64,000 bases of DNA from Natronomonas marina (GTDB lineage Archaea > Halobacteriota > Halobacteria > Halobacteriales > Haloarculaceae), in assembly GCF_024298905.1 (NCBI RefSeq), contig NZ_CP101154.1, positions 1,674,001-1,738,000 of the forward strand, in the 5' to 3' direction. A program made the position numbers and the translations under genes. This document shows, piece by piece, positions 15,854-24,055 of this stretch. Each line of letters starts with the position of its first letter. The stretch's first letter is position 1. The notes under the pieces were generated by a model. That model was not told where the DNA came from. It ran no database searches and saw only the letters and a list, made by a program, of their open reading frames with translations.

Positions 15854-17955
15854 GGGTTGTGTGGTAGCCGTTCGGGGTCGACGGTGAGTCGGAGGTCGAT
15901 TGCGGCCACGCCGTCGGGCGTCGCCACCAGCGGGTTGACATCCAGTTCCACGATGGCCGGGAAGTCGGTGACGAGCTGGGAGAGCCGCTGGATGGTCTCG
16001 ACGACGGCGTCCTCGTCGACCGGTTCGCGGCCCCGGGCGCCGCGAAGCAGCGGCGCCGCGTCGATGTCGTCCAGCATGCCGGTCGCTTCCGGTTCGGAGA
16101 CCGGCGCGACGCGGACGGTCGTGTCCTCCAGCACCTCGACGAAGACGCCGCCGAGACCGAAGAGCACGAGCGGGCCGAACTGCGGGTCCCGGTTCGTCCC
16201 GACGATGGTCTCGACGCCGGCCTCGAGGTCGACGGTCTCCTGGACCTGGACGCCGAGGACCCGTGCGTCCGGCTGGTAGGTCCGCGCCCGGGTGACCAGC
16301 GACTCGAAGACGTCCTCGACGTCGGCGGTGGCGACCCCGACCTCGACGCCACCGACGTCGGTCTTGTGGAGGATGTCCGGCGAGACTATCTTCATCACGA
16401 TGTCGCCGTCGAGCCGTTCGGCGACCTCGCGGGCTGCCGCCGGGGAGTCGACAACCTCGCCGTCCGGCGTCGGGATGCCGTACGCCTCCAGCAGGTCCAT
16501 CGACTCGATGCCGAGGTTGTTGTCCGGCGTCGTCTCGACGCGGCCCAGTATCTCCCGGGCGGCCTCGCGGTCGACGTCGAAGGTCGCCGGTTCCTCGTAG
16601 CGACGGTCGCGTATCGCCCGGTACTCGTAGAGGGCCGCCAGCCCCCGGACCGCCCGCGCGGGGTCGAAGTACGTTGGGACGCCGACCTCCCCGAGGGCGG
16701 CGGCGGCCGCCGCCGTCGAGGTCCCGCCCATGAGACAGGCGGACAGCGGTTGCTCGCGGGTCTCGGCCATCGAGGCCAGCGTCTCGCCCAGCGCCTCGAA
16801 GGACAGCACCGCACTCGGACAGGCGATGACGACGGCCGAGCCGACGTTCGGGTCCGCGAGGACCACCTCGAGTGCGTCCTCGAACCGCTCGACGGGGGCG
16901 TCCCCGATGACGTCGACCGGGTTGTAGGGGTCGGCGCTGTCGGGCAGTACCGCGGCGAGCGCCTCCCGGCTGTCGTCGGTCAACTCGGCCAACTCGGCGC
17001 CGGAGTCGCCGACGGCGTCCGTCGCCATCACGCCGGGACCGCCGGCGTTCGTGACGACGGCCACGCCGCCGTCGTCTGGGACCGGCTGGCCGGAGAGCAT
17101 CGCGCCGAAGTCGAACAGTTCGCTCACCGAGTCCGCCCGGATGACGCCCGCCTTCCGGAGCCCGGCCTCGTAGGCACGCTCGCTGCCGGCGATGGCGCCG
17201 GTGTGGGAGGCCGCCGCGCTGGCGCCGGCCTGGGTCCGCCCGGACTTGACGACGACCACCGGCGTCCCGCGGGTCACCTCGCGGGCCGTCCGGACGAACG
17301 AGACGCCGTCCTCGATGCTCTCGAGGTAGCCCAGCACGACGTCGGTGTCGGCGTCGTCGCCCCACGACTCGACGAAGTCCGTCTCGTCGAGCACCGCCTT
17401 GTTGCCCAGCGAGACGATGTCGTTGAAGCCGACCTGCCGGTCCTCGGCCCAGTCCAGCACCGCCGTGACGAACGCGCCCGACTGGCTCATGAACGAGATG
17501 CCGCCCGGCCGGGCGTTCGTCGGGCCGAACGTCGCGTTGAGTCCGACCGGCGTCGAGATGACGCCCAGCGAGTTCGGGCCGACGAGGTTCAGGTCGTACG
17601 TCTCGGCGGCCTCGACCAGCCGTTTCTCGCGGGCGGTGCCCTCGCTGCCCGTCTCGCCGAAGCCGGCCGTGATGACGACCACGTTCCGGATGCCGGTCTC
17701 GCCGGCGTTCTCGACGACCTCGACCGCCGTCTCGGCCGGCACGACGACGACCGCCAGGTCCGCCCCGGTCTCGGCGACGCTGTCGTAGCAGGGCCGGTCG
17801 AAGACGCGATCGACGTTCGGGTTGACCGGAAGCACCTCGCCGTCGAAGTCGGCGAGCAGGTTCTCGAAGACCGCCCGCCCGACGGACCCTTCGCGCTCGG
17901 TCGCGCCGACGACGGCGACCACCTCGGGGGCGAACAGCCCCGATAGTTCGCTCAT
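15850..17955 (-). CDS. acd: ADP-forming acetate-CoA ligase, fused alpha-beta (701 aa)
   Basis: Converts acetyl-CoA, ADP and phosphate to acetate, CoA and ATP, the main route of acetate formation in haloarchaea. Residues 1-450 are the alpha part: CoA-binding VAVVGATEREGSVGRAVFEN, GPNSLGVI, SQSGAFVTAVLDW and the phospho-histidine loop AASHTGAIAGS. The C-terminal 220 residues are the beta ATP-grasp part with MKIVSPDILHKTDVGGVEVG and VELDVNPLVA. Haloarchaeal enzymes have this alpha-beta fusion. The ATG at 17955 begins MSELSGLFAPEVVAVVG. It overlaps the DRTGG gene by four bases downstream. Confidence 0.95.
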   Translation of the reverse strand: MSELSGLFAPEVVAVVGATEREGSVGRAVFENLLADFDGEVLPVNPNVDRVFDRPCYDSVAETGADLAVVVVPAETAVEVVENAGETGIRNVVVITAGFGETGSEGTAREKRLVEAAETYDLNLVGPNSLGVISTPVGLNATFGPTNARPGGISFMSQSGAFVTAVLDWAEDRQVGFNDIVSLGNKAVLDETDFVESWGDDADTDVVLGYLESIEDGVSFVRTAREVTRGTPVVVVKSGRTQAGASAAASHTGAIAGSERAYEAGLRKAGVIRADSVSELFDFGAMLSGQPVPDDGGVAVVTNAGGPGVMATDAVGDSGAELAELTDDSREALAAVLPDSADPYNPVDVIGDAPVERFEDALEVVLADPNVGSAVVIACPSAVLSFEALGETLASMAETREQPLSACLMGGTSTAAAAAALGEVGVPTYFDPARAVRGLAALYEYRAIRDRRYEEPATFDVDREAAREILGRVETTPDNNLGIESMDLLEAYGIPTPDGEVVDSPAAAREVAERLDGDIVMKIVSPDILHKTDVGGVEVGVATADVEDVFESLVTRARTYQPDARVLGVQVQETVDLEAGVETIVGTNRDPQFGPLVLFGLGGVFVEVLEDTTVRVAPVSEPEATGMLDDIDAAPLLRGARGREPVDEDAVVETIQRLSQLVTDFPAIVELDVNPLVATPDGVAAIDLRLTVDPERLPHNP

Positions 17956-18011
17956 CGGTTCGGAGTTGGGCGGCACGGTCCTAATAGGTGGCCGTCGCCG
18001 CCCGCTCCGGG

Positions 18012-18488
18012 TCACTCCGCGACGTCGGCGACCGTCGCGCCCGACAGCGCTGCCAGTCGGTCTGGCGCGATGGGAAAGACCGCCTCCGGCGTCCCCGCGG
18101 CGGCCCACACCTCCTCGTGGCCGGAAAGCGTCTCGTCCATGAACACCGGCACGTCGGCCTCGTGACAGAACGGCGGCACGCCGCCGATGGACCACCCCAG
18201 TGTCGCCTTGATCTCGTCGGCGTCGCCCATCGACACCGCCGCGGCGTCGACGCCGACCAGTTCGGCTACCTTCGCCTCGTCGACCCGGTTGGCGCCGCTG
18301 GTGACGACGACGACCAGTCCGTCCCCGGCCGACAGCACGATGCCGCTGGCTATCTGTGCGACGTCACAGCCGACGGCCGCCGCGGCGTCGGCCGCCGTCT
18401 TCGTCCCCTCGGGGAACTCGTGGACGTCGACCTCGAAGCCGTGTTCCTCGGCCGCCCGGCGCGCGAACTCCTCGGCGCGTGGATGCAT
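18012..18488 (-). CDS. YbaK/EbsC-family aminoacyl-tRNA deacylase (158 aa)
   Basis: The protein has the YbaK/ProX fold: VDVHEFPEGTKTAADAAAAVG, CDVAQIASGIVLSAGDGLVVVVTSG, VGVDAAAVSMGDADEIKATLGWSIGGVPPF and VFMDETLSGHEEVWAAAG. Family members hydrolyse mischarged aminoacyl-tRNA such as Cys-tRNA-Pro. The conserved Lys that contacts substrate is probably in the segment GANRVDEAKV. It is a single-domain, trans-acting enzyme. The ATG at 18488 is chosen because the sequence MHPRAEEFARRAAEEHGF starts the domain normally. Confidence 0.88.
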   Translation of the reverse strand: MHPRAEEFARRAAEEHGFEVDVHEFPEGTKTAADAAAAVGCDVAQIASGIVLSAGDGLVVVVTSGANRVDEAKVAELVGVDAAAVSMGDADEIKATLGWSIGGVPPFCHEADVPVFMDETLSGHEEVWAAAGTPEAVFPIAPDRLAALSGATVADVAE

Positions 18489-18642
18489 GCGGTGTCGGTG
18501 TCCGCGCCCGATCAAGAATCCCCCGGTGCCGGGACTCGCCGCCGGAACACCGAGCGGCCGATCGACGGAGAACCGCCAACGATATTTGGGTCCCGGGACC
18601 ACCGGCTTTCAATGTTCGTCCGCACGCCCCGGAGTGGTCGCG

Positions 18643-19743
18643 GTGGCTGACCCGCTCGTGCTCGTCGTCGTCGCGTTCGCCGGCGGGGCGTTCGGCGCCG
18701 CCGTCGGCGGACTCGAGGCGTTCTCGGTCGCGGGCCTGCTCGTCGTGGTCGGCGAGGCGGTGAACCTCGCGAGCGAATCCGTCCCCGACCCGAGCGGCGT
18801 CACGGCCGCGCTGGGGTCGTCGGGCCTCACGGCGACGCTGGGACTGGGCCCGCTGTTCGGTCCCCACGTCGCCTTCGCCGGCGGGGCGGCCGCCGCCGCC
18901 TTCGCCGCCCGGCAGGGCTACCTCGACACCGACTTCCGGTACCACGAGGCCAAGAACGTCACCTACGCGCTGGGGCCGCGGGCCGACGTGATGGCGGTCG
19001 GCGGCGCCTTCGGCGTCGTCGGCGTCGGTCTCGCCTACGGGTCGGCCGGCCTGGGACTCCCCTGGGACCCCATCGCGTTCAGCATCGTCGTCTCCGGCGT
19101 CCTCCACCGCGTCGCGCTCGGCTACCCGCTGATCGGGACGGTTCGCGGCGACGGCGTCCTGGACATGACGCCGTTCGAACGCCGGATCCGGCGCTCGCCG
19201 CGGGCCGACGGCGGCGTCGTCGACCGGTCGGGCGTCGACTCCGAGGGGACCACCGGCGGCGAGCGCCGCTTCGCCGTCGAGCCGTGGCTCCCCCACCAGT
19301 ACGAGTGGGGGCAGGTCGCCGTCCTGGGCGCGGTGGTCGGCGTTCTGGGCGCCTTCGTCACCTACCGGACCGCGAGTCCGTTCCTCGCGTTCGGCGTCGC
19401 CGCCACGACGCTGCTCTTCCTCTGTGTCGGCGTCGAGCGGTTCCCCGTCACCCACCACGTCGCGCTGGTCTCCTCGCTTGCGGTCGTCGGTCTCGCGGGC
19501 GGCGCGACGACGTCGGCGGGACTGTCCGCCGACGTGAACCTGCTCGTCGCGCTGCTCGTCGGCGCGGTCTTCGGCGTCGTCACGGCTCTCGTCGGCGAAC
19601 TCGCACAGCGACTCCTGTACGCCCACGCCGACACGCACCTCGACCCGCCGGCCGTCGCCATCGTCGTCGGAACGGCGTTGATCGCGCTGCTGGACCTCGT
19701 CGGCGTCTTCGAGCAGGCGCTGGTGCCGACGCTGGGACTCTGA
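18643..19743 (+). CDS. Polytopic membrane protein (about 366 aa)
   Basis: I do not recognise the family. Hydrophobic segments alternate throughout: VLVVVAFAGGAFGAAVGGL, AVGGAFGVVGVGLAYG, AFSIVVSGVLHRVALG, VAVLGAVVGVLGAFVTY, FGVAATTLLFLCVGV, SSLAVVGLAGGATTS, LLVALLVGAVFGVVTAL and VAIVVGTALIALLDLV, about nine to ten spans with a charged loop at 190-215. The conserved DFRYHEAKNVTYALG lies in a loop. The start could be the GTG at 18643 or one nine bases upstream; both give the same first span. No transporter signature is evident. Confidence 0.75.
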   Translation: MADPLVLVVVAFAGGAFGAAVGGLEAFSVAGLLVVVGEAVNLASESVPDPSGVTAALGSSGLTATLGLGPLFGPHVAFAGGAAAAAFAARQGYLDTDFRYHEAKNVTYALGPRADVMAVGGAFGVVGVGLAYGSAGLGLPWDPIAFSIVVSGVLHRVALGYPLIGTVRGDGVLDMTPFERRIRRSPRADGGVVDRSGVDSEGTTGGERRFAVEPWLPHQYEWGQVAVLGAVVGVLGAFVTYRTASPFLAFGVAATTLLFLCVGVERFPVTHHVALVSSLAVVGLAGGATTSAGLSADVNLLVALLVGAVFGVVTALVGELAQRLLYAHADTHLDPPAVAIVVGTALIALLDLVGVFEQALVPTLGL

Positions 19744-19784
19744 GACGGGCGGCCGCAATCGACCTCACACGGCCGTCCTCGGGG

Positions 19785-20087
19785 CTACTCGACGCTTTCC
19801 TCGACCCACTCGGCGAACGGCTCGAAGGCGTCAGTCTCCTCGAAACGCTCGATACACGGCACGTCGTGGGGATGGAGTTCGACGACCCGCTCGCGTAACT
19901 CCTCGTATCGGGTCGCGGTCGTCTTCGCCAGCAGGACGACCTCCGAGTCGTCGACCACCTCGCCCTCCCAGCGGTAGGTCGACCGGCAGTCGAGGCGGTT
20001 GACGCAGGCCGCCAGGCGCTCCTCGACGAGCGCGGTCGCTATCTCGTCGGCCGCCGACGGCGGCGCGGTGACGTAGGCCGTCGCCAC
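19785..20087 (-). CDS. cutA: CutA-like divalent cation tolerance protein (100 aa)
   Basis: The sequence TAYVTAPPSAADEIATALVEERLAACVNRLD with TYRWEGEVVDDSEVVLLAKTT, ELHPHDVPCIERFE is a complete CutA1, a trimeric ferredoxin-like-fold protein. Family roles in copper tolerance remain uncertain in archaea. The start GTG at 20087 places the first strand correctly. The gene lies 5 bp after the stop of the HEWD gene on the same strand, so the two form an operon. Confidence 0.92.
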   Translation of the reverse strand: MATAYVTAPPSAADEIATALVEERLAACVNRLDCRSTYRWEGEVVDDSEVVLLAKTTATRYEELRERVVELHPHDVPCIERFEETDAFEPFAEWVEESVE

Positions 20088-20092
20088 GGCGG

Positions 20093-20302
20093 TCAGCCCC
20101 CGTCGGGGTCGACGTCGGGCTTGCCCGCGACCGGGTTGTACTGCCCGTTTATGTCCCACTCGTGGATGCAGTGTCTGTTGCCGACCTGTCGTTCGCCGTC
20201 CTCGGTTGCGATGACCCAGTTTTCGGTCTCCTCGTCCCAGATGTCGGTCCGGCCGCAGCGCTGGCAGGTCCTCCGCTCCGGCGGAACGATTTCGGCGCCC
20301 AT
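20093..20302 (-). CDS. HEWD-family small zinc-finger protein (69 aa)
   Basis: The protein starts MGAEIVPPERRTCQRCGRTDIWDEET and contains the motif HEWDINGQYNP, from which I recall the family name HEWD. CQRCG plus NRHCIHEW suggest a small metal site of one CxxC pair and a Cys/His pair. No function is known. The ATG at 20302 is preferred over one 17 codons upstream since the extra residues are not conserved-looking. It is followed by cutA with a 5-bp gap. Confidence 0.72.
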   Translation of the reverse strand: MGAEIVPPERRTCQRCGRTDIWDEETENWVIATEDGERQVGNRHCIHEWDINGQYNPVAGKPDVDPDGG

Positions 20303-20384
20303 ACTCGCACGGACGGCGGCCAGCGTAATCAACCGCACGGCGTCGAACCGCATCCGTCTTTACGCCCGACTCCGAACCGTCGGT

Positions 20385-20939
20385 ATGCGCCGGCGAGCGT
20401 TGCTTGCCTCGATCCCCTCGACCGTCGCGGCCGCCAGCGCGGGCTGTACCATCGGCGGTGAACCACCCGACGGGACGGGGCTGTCGATCTCCTCGCCGGC
20501 CTTCGAGGCGTCGATACCCGTCCGGTTCACCTGCGACGGTGCCGGCGAGTCCCCGCCGCTGACAGTCTCGGGGGTGCCGCCCGAGACCGAGTCGCTGGCC
20601 GTCGTCGGCGAGTGGCTCCGGAGCTACGACCCGGGAACCATCTGGACGCTGTGGAACCTCCCGCCGGAGGACCCCCTGCGGGTGCCCGCCGACCGACCGA
20701 ACGAGCATCGCTTGGAGTCCCCCGCCGGCGCTCGCCAGGGGCAGAACGGCGAGGGAACCGTCGGCTATCGCTCGCCCTGTCACGAGACGCCGGGCGAAAA
20801 CGAGTACCGTTTTACCGTGTTCGCCCTGGAGTCGGCCCCCGACCTCGAACCGGGCGCCGACCGGGACGCCTTCGACGACGCCGTCGAACCGCTGATCGCC
20901 GCCAGTAACGCATTCACTGCGACGTACGATCGGTTCTGA
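20385..20939 (+). CDS. YbhB/YbcL-family (PEBP-like) lipoprotein (184 aa)
   Basis: The N-terminus MRRRALLASIPSTVAAASAGC has a twin-arginine start and a lipobox ending at Cys21, so the protein is probably exported and lipid-anchored. Residues 30-180 are a PEBP-like domain: LSISSPAFEASIPVRFTCDG, SPPLTVSGVP, IWTLWNLPP and SPCHETPGENEYRFTVFAL. Bacterial YbhB/YbcL have no settled role; a regulatory or ligand-binding role is inferred. The DPDAP motif of the family is degenerate here (SYDPGTIW). The ATG at 20385 starts the signal peptide. Confidence 0.85.
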   Translation: MRRRALLASIPSTVAAASAGCTIGGEPPDGTGLSISSPAFEASIPVRFTCDGAGESPPLTVSGVPPETESLAVVGEWLRSYDPGTIWTLWNLPPEDPLRVPADRPNEHRLESPAGARQGQNGEGTVGYRSPCHETPGENEYRFTVFALESAPDLEPGADRDAFDDAVEPLIAASNAFTATYDRF

Positions 20940-21010
20940 CGACCGAACCGGGGTCCCGGCCGCCGTGGCCGGGACGACACGGTTATTCCTCGGGTGGCCG
21001 AACCTCGGGT

Positions 21011-21469
21011 ATGACGCTCGACGTGGACCCGCCGGACCCGCCCGAACTGGAGGAGATCGACCCGAACAACTACGAGGACGCGGAGGTGGTCGGCGACACC
21101 GACTACAAGCGCGAGGAGATCGAGGCGCTGCTGGCGGAGGGCGCCTGGGAGCAGGCCTTCTACGAGTGGGCCGAGAGCACGGACCTCGACGAGGAAGCGT
21201 TCGCCATCGTGACCGACCTGGGGATGCTCCAGCGGTTCGACTTCTTCTGGGACGCCTTCGCCGACCGGGTCGGCTACCACGCCCCCGGCCTGCCGGAAGA
21301 CTGGAAGGAACGGGCGGTCCACCCCGATCTGGACTCCTGGGAGACGGTTTCGGGCATCAACGCCGCCCTCGCGGAACTGGGCGATACGGTCAGTCGGACG
21401 CTCAAGGCGGACTACATCGACTGGGAGACCGACTACGAGGCGCCGGACGACCTGCCCGACTTCGAGTGA
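21011..21469 (+). CDS. Acidic hypothetical protein (152 aa)
   Basis: I do not recognise a domain. The product is very acidic and mostly helical, with no cysteines, membrane segments or signal. Notable segments are YKREEIEALLAEGAWEQAFYEW, EEAFAIVTDLGMLQRFDFFW and INAALAELGDTVSRTLKADY. Similar proteins occur across haloarchaea as far as I recall, without function. It stands alone between a lipoprotein gene and a Usp gene with gaps of about 70 bp. Confidence 0.65.
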   Translation: MTLDVDPPDPPELEEIDPNNYEDAEVVGDTDYKREEIEALLAEGAWEQAFYEWAESTDLDEEAFAIVTDLGMLQRFDFFWDAFADRVGYHAPGLPEDWKERAVHPDLDSWETVSGINAALAELGDTVSRTLKADYIDWETDYEAPDDLPDFE

Positions 21470-21537
21470 CCGGGGACCACCCCTGACGCCCTCCTCCGGC
21501 GACCACTCTTAACACCCTGCCCCGGGTAGACCACTGT

Positions 21538-21957
21538 ATGCGCGTGCTGGTCCCGTACGACGGCTCCGACCTCTCGGAGAAGGCGGTCGAACACGCGATC
21601 GAACGCTACGACGACGCCGAAATCGTCCTGCTGTACGTGCTGGACTTCGTGGGCGCGGGCTACGACGCGCCACCGGAGGCGTCGCTGCCGGGCTACTGGG
21701 CCGACTGGTACGAGGACGCCGAATCGTCCGGCCGGGAGATGCTCGAGGCCGTCCGGCAGCGGTACGACGCGAACGTCGAGACCGAGACGGTCCTCGGTCG
21801 TCCCGCGCGGGCCATCGTCGAGTACGCCGAGGACAACGACGTCGACGCGGTCGTGATGGGGAGCCACGGCCGGGAGGGCGTCAGCCGTGTGCTTCTCGGT
21901 AGCGTCGCCGAGACGGTCGTCCGCCGGTCGCCGATCCCCGTGACCGTCGTCCGGTAG
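21538..21957 (+). CDS. Universal stress protein, UspA family (139 aa)
   Basis: The N-terminus MRVLVPYDGSDLSEKAVEHAI and the C-terminal ATP-binding motif GSHGREGVSRVLLGSVAE (G-x2-G-x9-G-S) define an ATP-binding UspA. The Asp in VPYDGS is the usual adenine-pocket residue. It is soluble and probably a dimer. Haloarchaea carry dozens of these genes, and the particular stress cannot be named. Neighbours give no hint: a thioesterase gene converges from the other side. Confidence 0.92.
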   Translation: MRVLVPYDGSDLSEKAVEHAIERYDDAEIVLLYVLDFVGAGYDAPPEASLPGYWADWYEDAESSGREMLEAVRQRYDANVETETVLGRPARAIVEYAEDNDVDAVVMGSHGREGVSRVLLGSVAETVVRRSPIPVTVVR

Positions 21958-21981
21958 CATTCGCGCCCGGGAGGGGCCGTC

Positions 21982-22458
21982 TCAGGACTCTTCGAGCCGG
22001 TCGGCGACCTCCCGGAGCTGTTCGCGGCGCTCCTCGATGGCCTCGTCCCGGAGCGCCGCCTCCGCCTCCGTCGGACACTCCAGGTCGGGTACTTTGGCGG
22101 GCCGGCCGGACTCGTCGAGGGCGACGAAGGTGAAAAACGACGACGTCGCAAGTCGCTGTTCGCCTTCCCTGGGATCCTCGGCGTGGACCTCGACCTTGAC
22201 GTCGATGCTGGTCCGCCCGGTCGAGAAAACGTACGCCTCGATGACCGCGACCTCCCCGAGGTCGATGGGACTGACGAAGTCGACGTTGTCCATCGAGGCG
22301 GTCACGGTCTGTCGGCCGGCGAACCGCATGCTCGCGATGGCCGCACAGATGTCCATCCAGTGCAACACCTCCCCGCCGAGAGCCCGACCGAGCGTGTTGG
22401 TGTCGTTCGGGAGCAGCATCTCGGTCATCTCCGTCCGCGAGTCGGCTAGCGTCGACAT
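21982..22458 (-). CDS. Acyl-CoA thioesterase, hotdog fold (158 aa)
   Basis: The sequence LPNDTNTLGRALGGEVLHWMDICAAIASMRFAGR is the signature of the YciA/BACH acyl-CoA hydrolases: the Asn and the Asp in the central helix are the active-site residues. Strands VTASMDNVDFVSPIDLGEV, IEAYVFSTGRTSIDVKVEV and SSFFTFVALDESGR complete the hotdog, and a charged C-terminal helix follows. The ATG at 22458 is the only good start. An IS element begins 120 bp upstream of it. Confidence 0.92.
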   Translation of the reverse strand: MSTLADSRTEMTEMLLPNDTNTLGRALGGEVLHWMDICAAIASMRFAGRQTVTASMDNVDFVSPIDLGEVAVIEAYVFSTGRTSIDVKVEVHAEDPREGEQRLATSSFFTFVALDESGRPAKVPDLECPTEAEAALRDEAIEERREQLREVADRLEES

Positions 22459-22577
22459 GGTCGAACGGACACGACAGCGGCGGAAGGACGCTTCGATCCC
22501 GGCCTCGAGGGGTCGTGATCCACGCGGTGTCGGCCCCGATCGGAGCGAGCCAGCGGGTTTAACTTTTGCAGGCTAAG

Positions 22578-22624
22578 TCCCCGTCCTCAAGGAGCGACCA
22601 CCGGGAGCGAGTAGGGCGGGGATA
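22578..22624 (+). repeat. Right-end-like hairpin upstream of TnpB element
   Basis: CCCCGTCCTCAAGGAGCG ... GCGAGTAGGGCGGGG: the arms at 22579-22587 and 22613-22621 pair with one mismatch. It is a direct repeat of the hairpin at the real right end of the adjacent tnpB element (23962-24004), sharing the CCTCAAGGAGC and GCGAGTAGG blocks. It lies on the 5' side of tnpB, where a right end is not expected. Confidence 0.6.
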
Positions 22625-22684
22625 CAGCCGTGCGCTCCTTTAGTTCCCGAATGTTCAAGTGATAGGTAACCCAATAAGTCAGTA

Positions 22685-24007
22685 GTGGTTAAGGAGACGT
22701 TCAAGTACGCTGCAACGCCGGAAGACGCCGAGACAGCCACGGCTGCATGGGGCGATATTCAGACGTGTCGGGAAGTGTACAACCACGCTCTCACACAAGA
22801 ATACCGGCCACGCCCGGACTCCAATAAACCGTCGTACACGGAGATGCAGAACAAACTCACTGGCCCAACCGGGTGGAAAGAACAGTGGCCGGAGTGGAAG
22901 GATGTGTATTCCAAGTGCCTGCAAATGGCTATCCGGCGCATCAAGCAAAGTGAAACAGTGCTTGAGTCTCTGCAAGACCAAGGGTACGACGTTGGGCGGA
23001 TGAAGTGGAAGCCCCCGCGAGAGTTCCGCAGCATCGTGTACAACCAATCCGGTTTCGACGTGGATCATAACACGGACCGGACGGATCACGCGATTGTGAA
23101 CTTCTCGAAAATCGGTGACTTCCACCTCACCTACCACCGCCCACTCCCCGACGACGGAGACATCACACAAGTCATCCTGAAAAAAGAGAAAACCGGTGAT
23201 TGGACTGTCAGCATCGTCGTCGAGTACGAACCCGGCTACCCGGAGAAACCGGCTGTCGAGGATATTGACCCGGCAGATACAGTCGGGATTGATCTCGGCA
23301 TCACGAAGTTCATTCACGACTCAGACGGTCGGTCGTTCGAATCACTTGATGAGCAGCGTGACCGCGACCGTATTGACCGCCGACACCGTGCTCTCTCCCG
23401 GAAAGACCGCGGGTCGAACAACTGGGAGCAAGCCCGGCAGCAACTCGCTCAGGCATACGACCGGGTGCAGAACCGTCGTGAAGATTACCGGGAGAAGCTC
23501 GCCCACGAATACACGACTCGGTACGACGCAGTGTTCCTCGAAGATCTGGACGTGAAAGCGATGACAGAAGATGATGGGAACAGTCGGACCATCGCAGCGA
23601 TGTCGTGGCGGCAAACGATTCAGGCATTCAAACGCCACGGGAAGAAAAACGGGTGTCACGTGATCGAAGTGCCACCGGAAGGCACGACGAAACGCTGCTC
23701 ACAGTGTGGCTGTGAGACGGAGAAACCTCTCTGGGTGCGTGAACACTCGTGCCCCTCGTGTGGGTTCGAAGCTGACAGGGACTACAATGCAGCCTTAGAA
23801 ATCAAGCGTCTGGGGGTGGAGAAAATTGGAGTTGAAACAACTATGCAGACAGTAGGTCAGGGCATGGCCGAATCAACAACGCCTGCGGAGACTGCGCTCC
23901 CTGGGGAGACTGAGGCGACAGCCGATGAGGTGTCTCCAAAGCGCGTCGTTGAAACAGGAAGCCCCTGCCTCAAGGAGCCGCCGAAGGCGGCGAGTAGGCA
24001 GGGGTAG
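22685..24007 (+). CDS. tnpB: TnpB, RNA-guided nuclease (440 aa)
   Basis: A complete TnpB with intact RuvC residues: Asp in GIDLGITKFIHD, Glu in VFLEDLDVKAM and the final Asp in EADRDYNAALEI. The zinc ribbon is RCSQCGCETEK ... HSCPSCGFE. The C-terminal tail (AESTTPAETALPGETEAT and SPKRVVETGSPCLKEPPK) is encoded within the right-end hairpin, so coding and scaffold sequences overlap, as is usual for this group. The GTG at 22685 begins VVKETFKYAATP. The protein could be an active nuclease guided by the RNA from its right end. Confidence 0.92.
   Translation: MVKETFKYAATPEDAETATAAWGDIQTCREVYNHALTQEYRPRPDSNKPSYTEMQNKLTGPTGWKEQWPEWKDVYSKCLQMAIRRIKQSETVLESLQDQGYDVGRMKWKPPREFRSIVYNQSGFDVDHNTDRTDHAIVNFSKIGDFHLTYHRPLPDDGDITQVILKKEKTGDWTVSIVVEYEPGYPEKPAVEDIDPADTVGIDLGITKFIHDSDGRSFESLDEQRDRDRIDRRHRALSRKDRGSNNWEQARQQLAQAYDRVQNRREDYREKLAHEYTTRYDAVFLEDLDVKAMTEDDGNSRTIAAMSWRQTIQAFKRHGKKNGCHVIEVPPEGTTKRCSQCGCETEKPLWVREHSCPSCGFEADRDYNAALEIKRLGVEKIGVETTMQTVGQGMAESTTPAETALPGETEATADEVSPKRVVETGSPCLKEPPKAASRQG
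23962..24004 (+). ncRNA. Putative guide-RNA scaffold at the right end
   Basis: Outer stem CCCCTGCCT/AGGCAGGGG (9 bp, perfect) encloses the inner hairpin GCCGCC-GAA-GGCGGC (6 bp, perfect). It lies at the 3' end of tnpB and overlaps its last codons. By analogy with characterised TnpB systems it would be the scaffold, and the guide would start after TAGTTCAC at about 24012. No expression evidence. Confidence 0.5.
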
Positions 24008-24055
24008 TTCACTTGTTCGGACGAAAGAGATACCAACAGAGTGACGCGTGGAGCG

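Larger units (their letters stand above)
22625..24010 (+). mobile_element. Second IS200/IS605-family TnpB-only element
   Basis: Contains one tnpB gene and no tnpA. The right end is a perfect two-tier hairpin at 23962-24004 followed by TAGTTCAC. The left border is not certain and probably lies in the AT-richer stretch 22625-22684 (GATAGGTAACCCAATAAG). Codon use and G+C of about 55% are clearly lower than in the flanks. It is a different lineage from the element at 5.1 kb. It sits about 50 bp before a RAD55-like gene, displacing that gene's promoter. Confidence 0.72.

Noticed and set aside
14777-17365. A very long minus-strand frame reaching across acd in the same phase as the DRTGG gene
   Set aside because: High G+C leaves opposite and shifted frames open. 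Arg-rich translation upstream of 15853 is not protein-like, and the coupled ATG at 15853 overlaps the acd stop.
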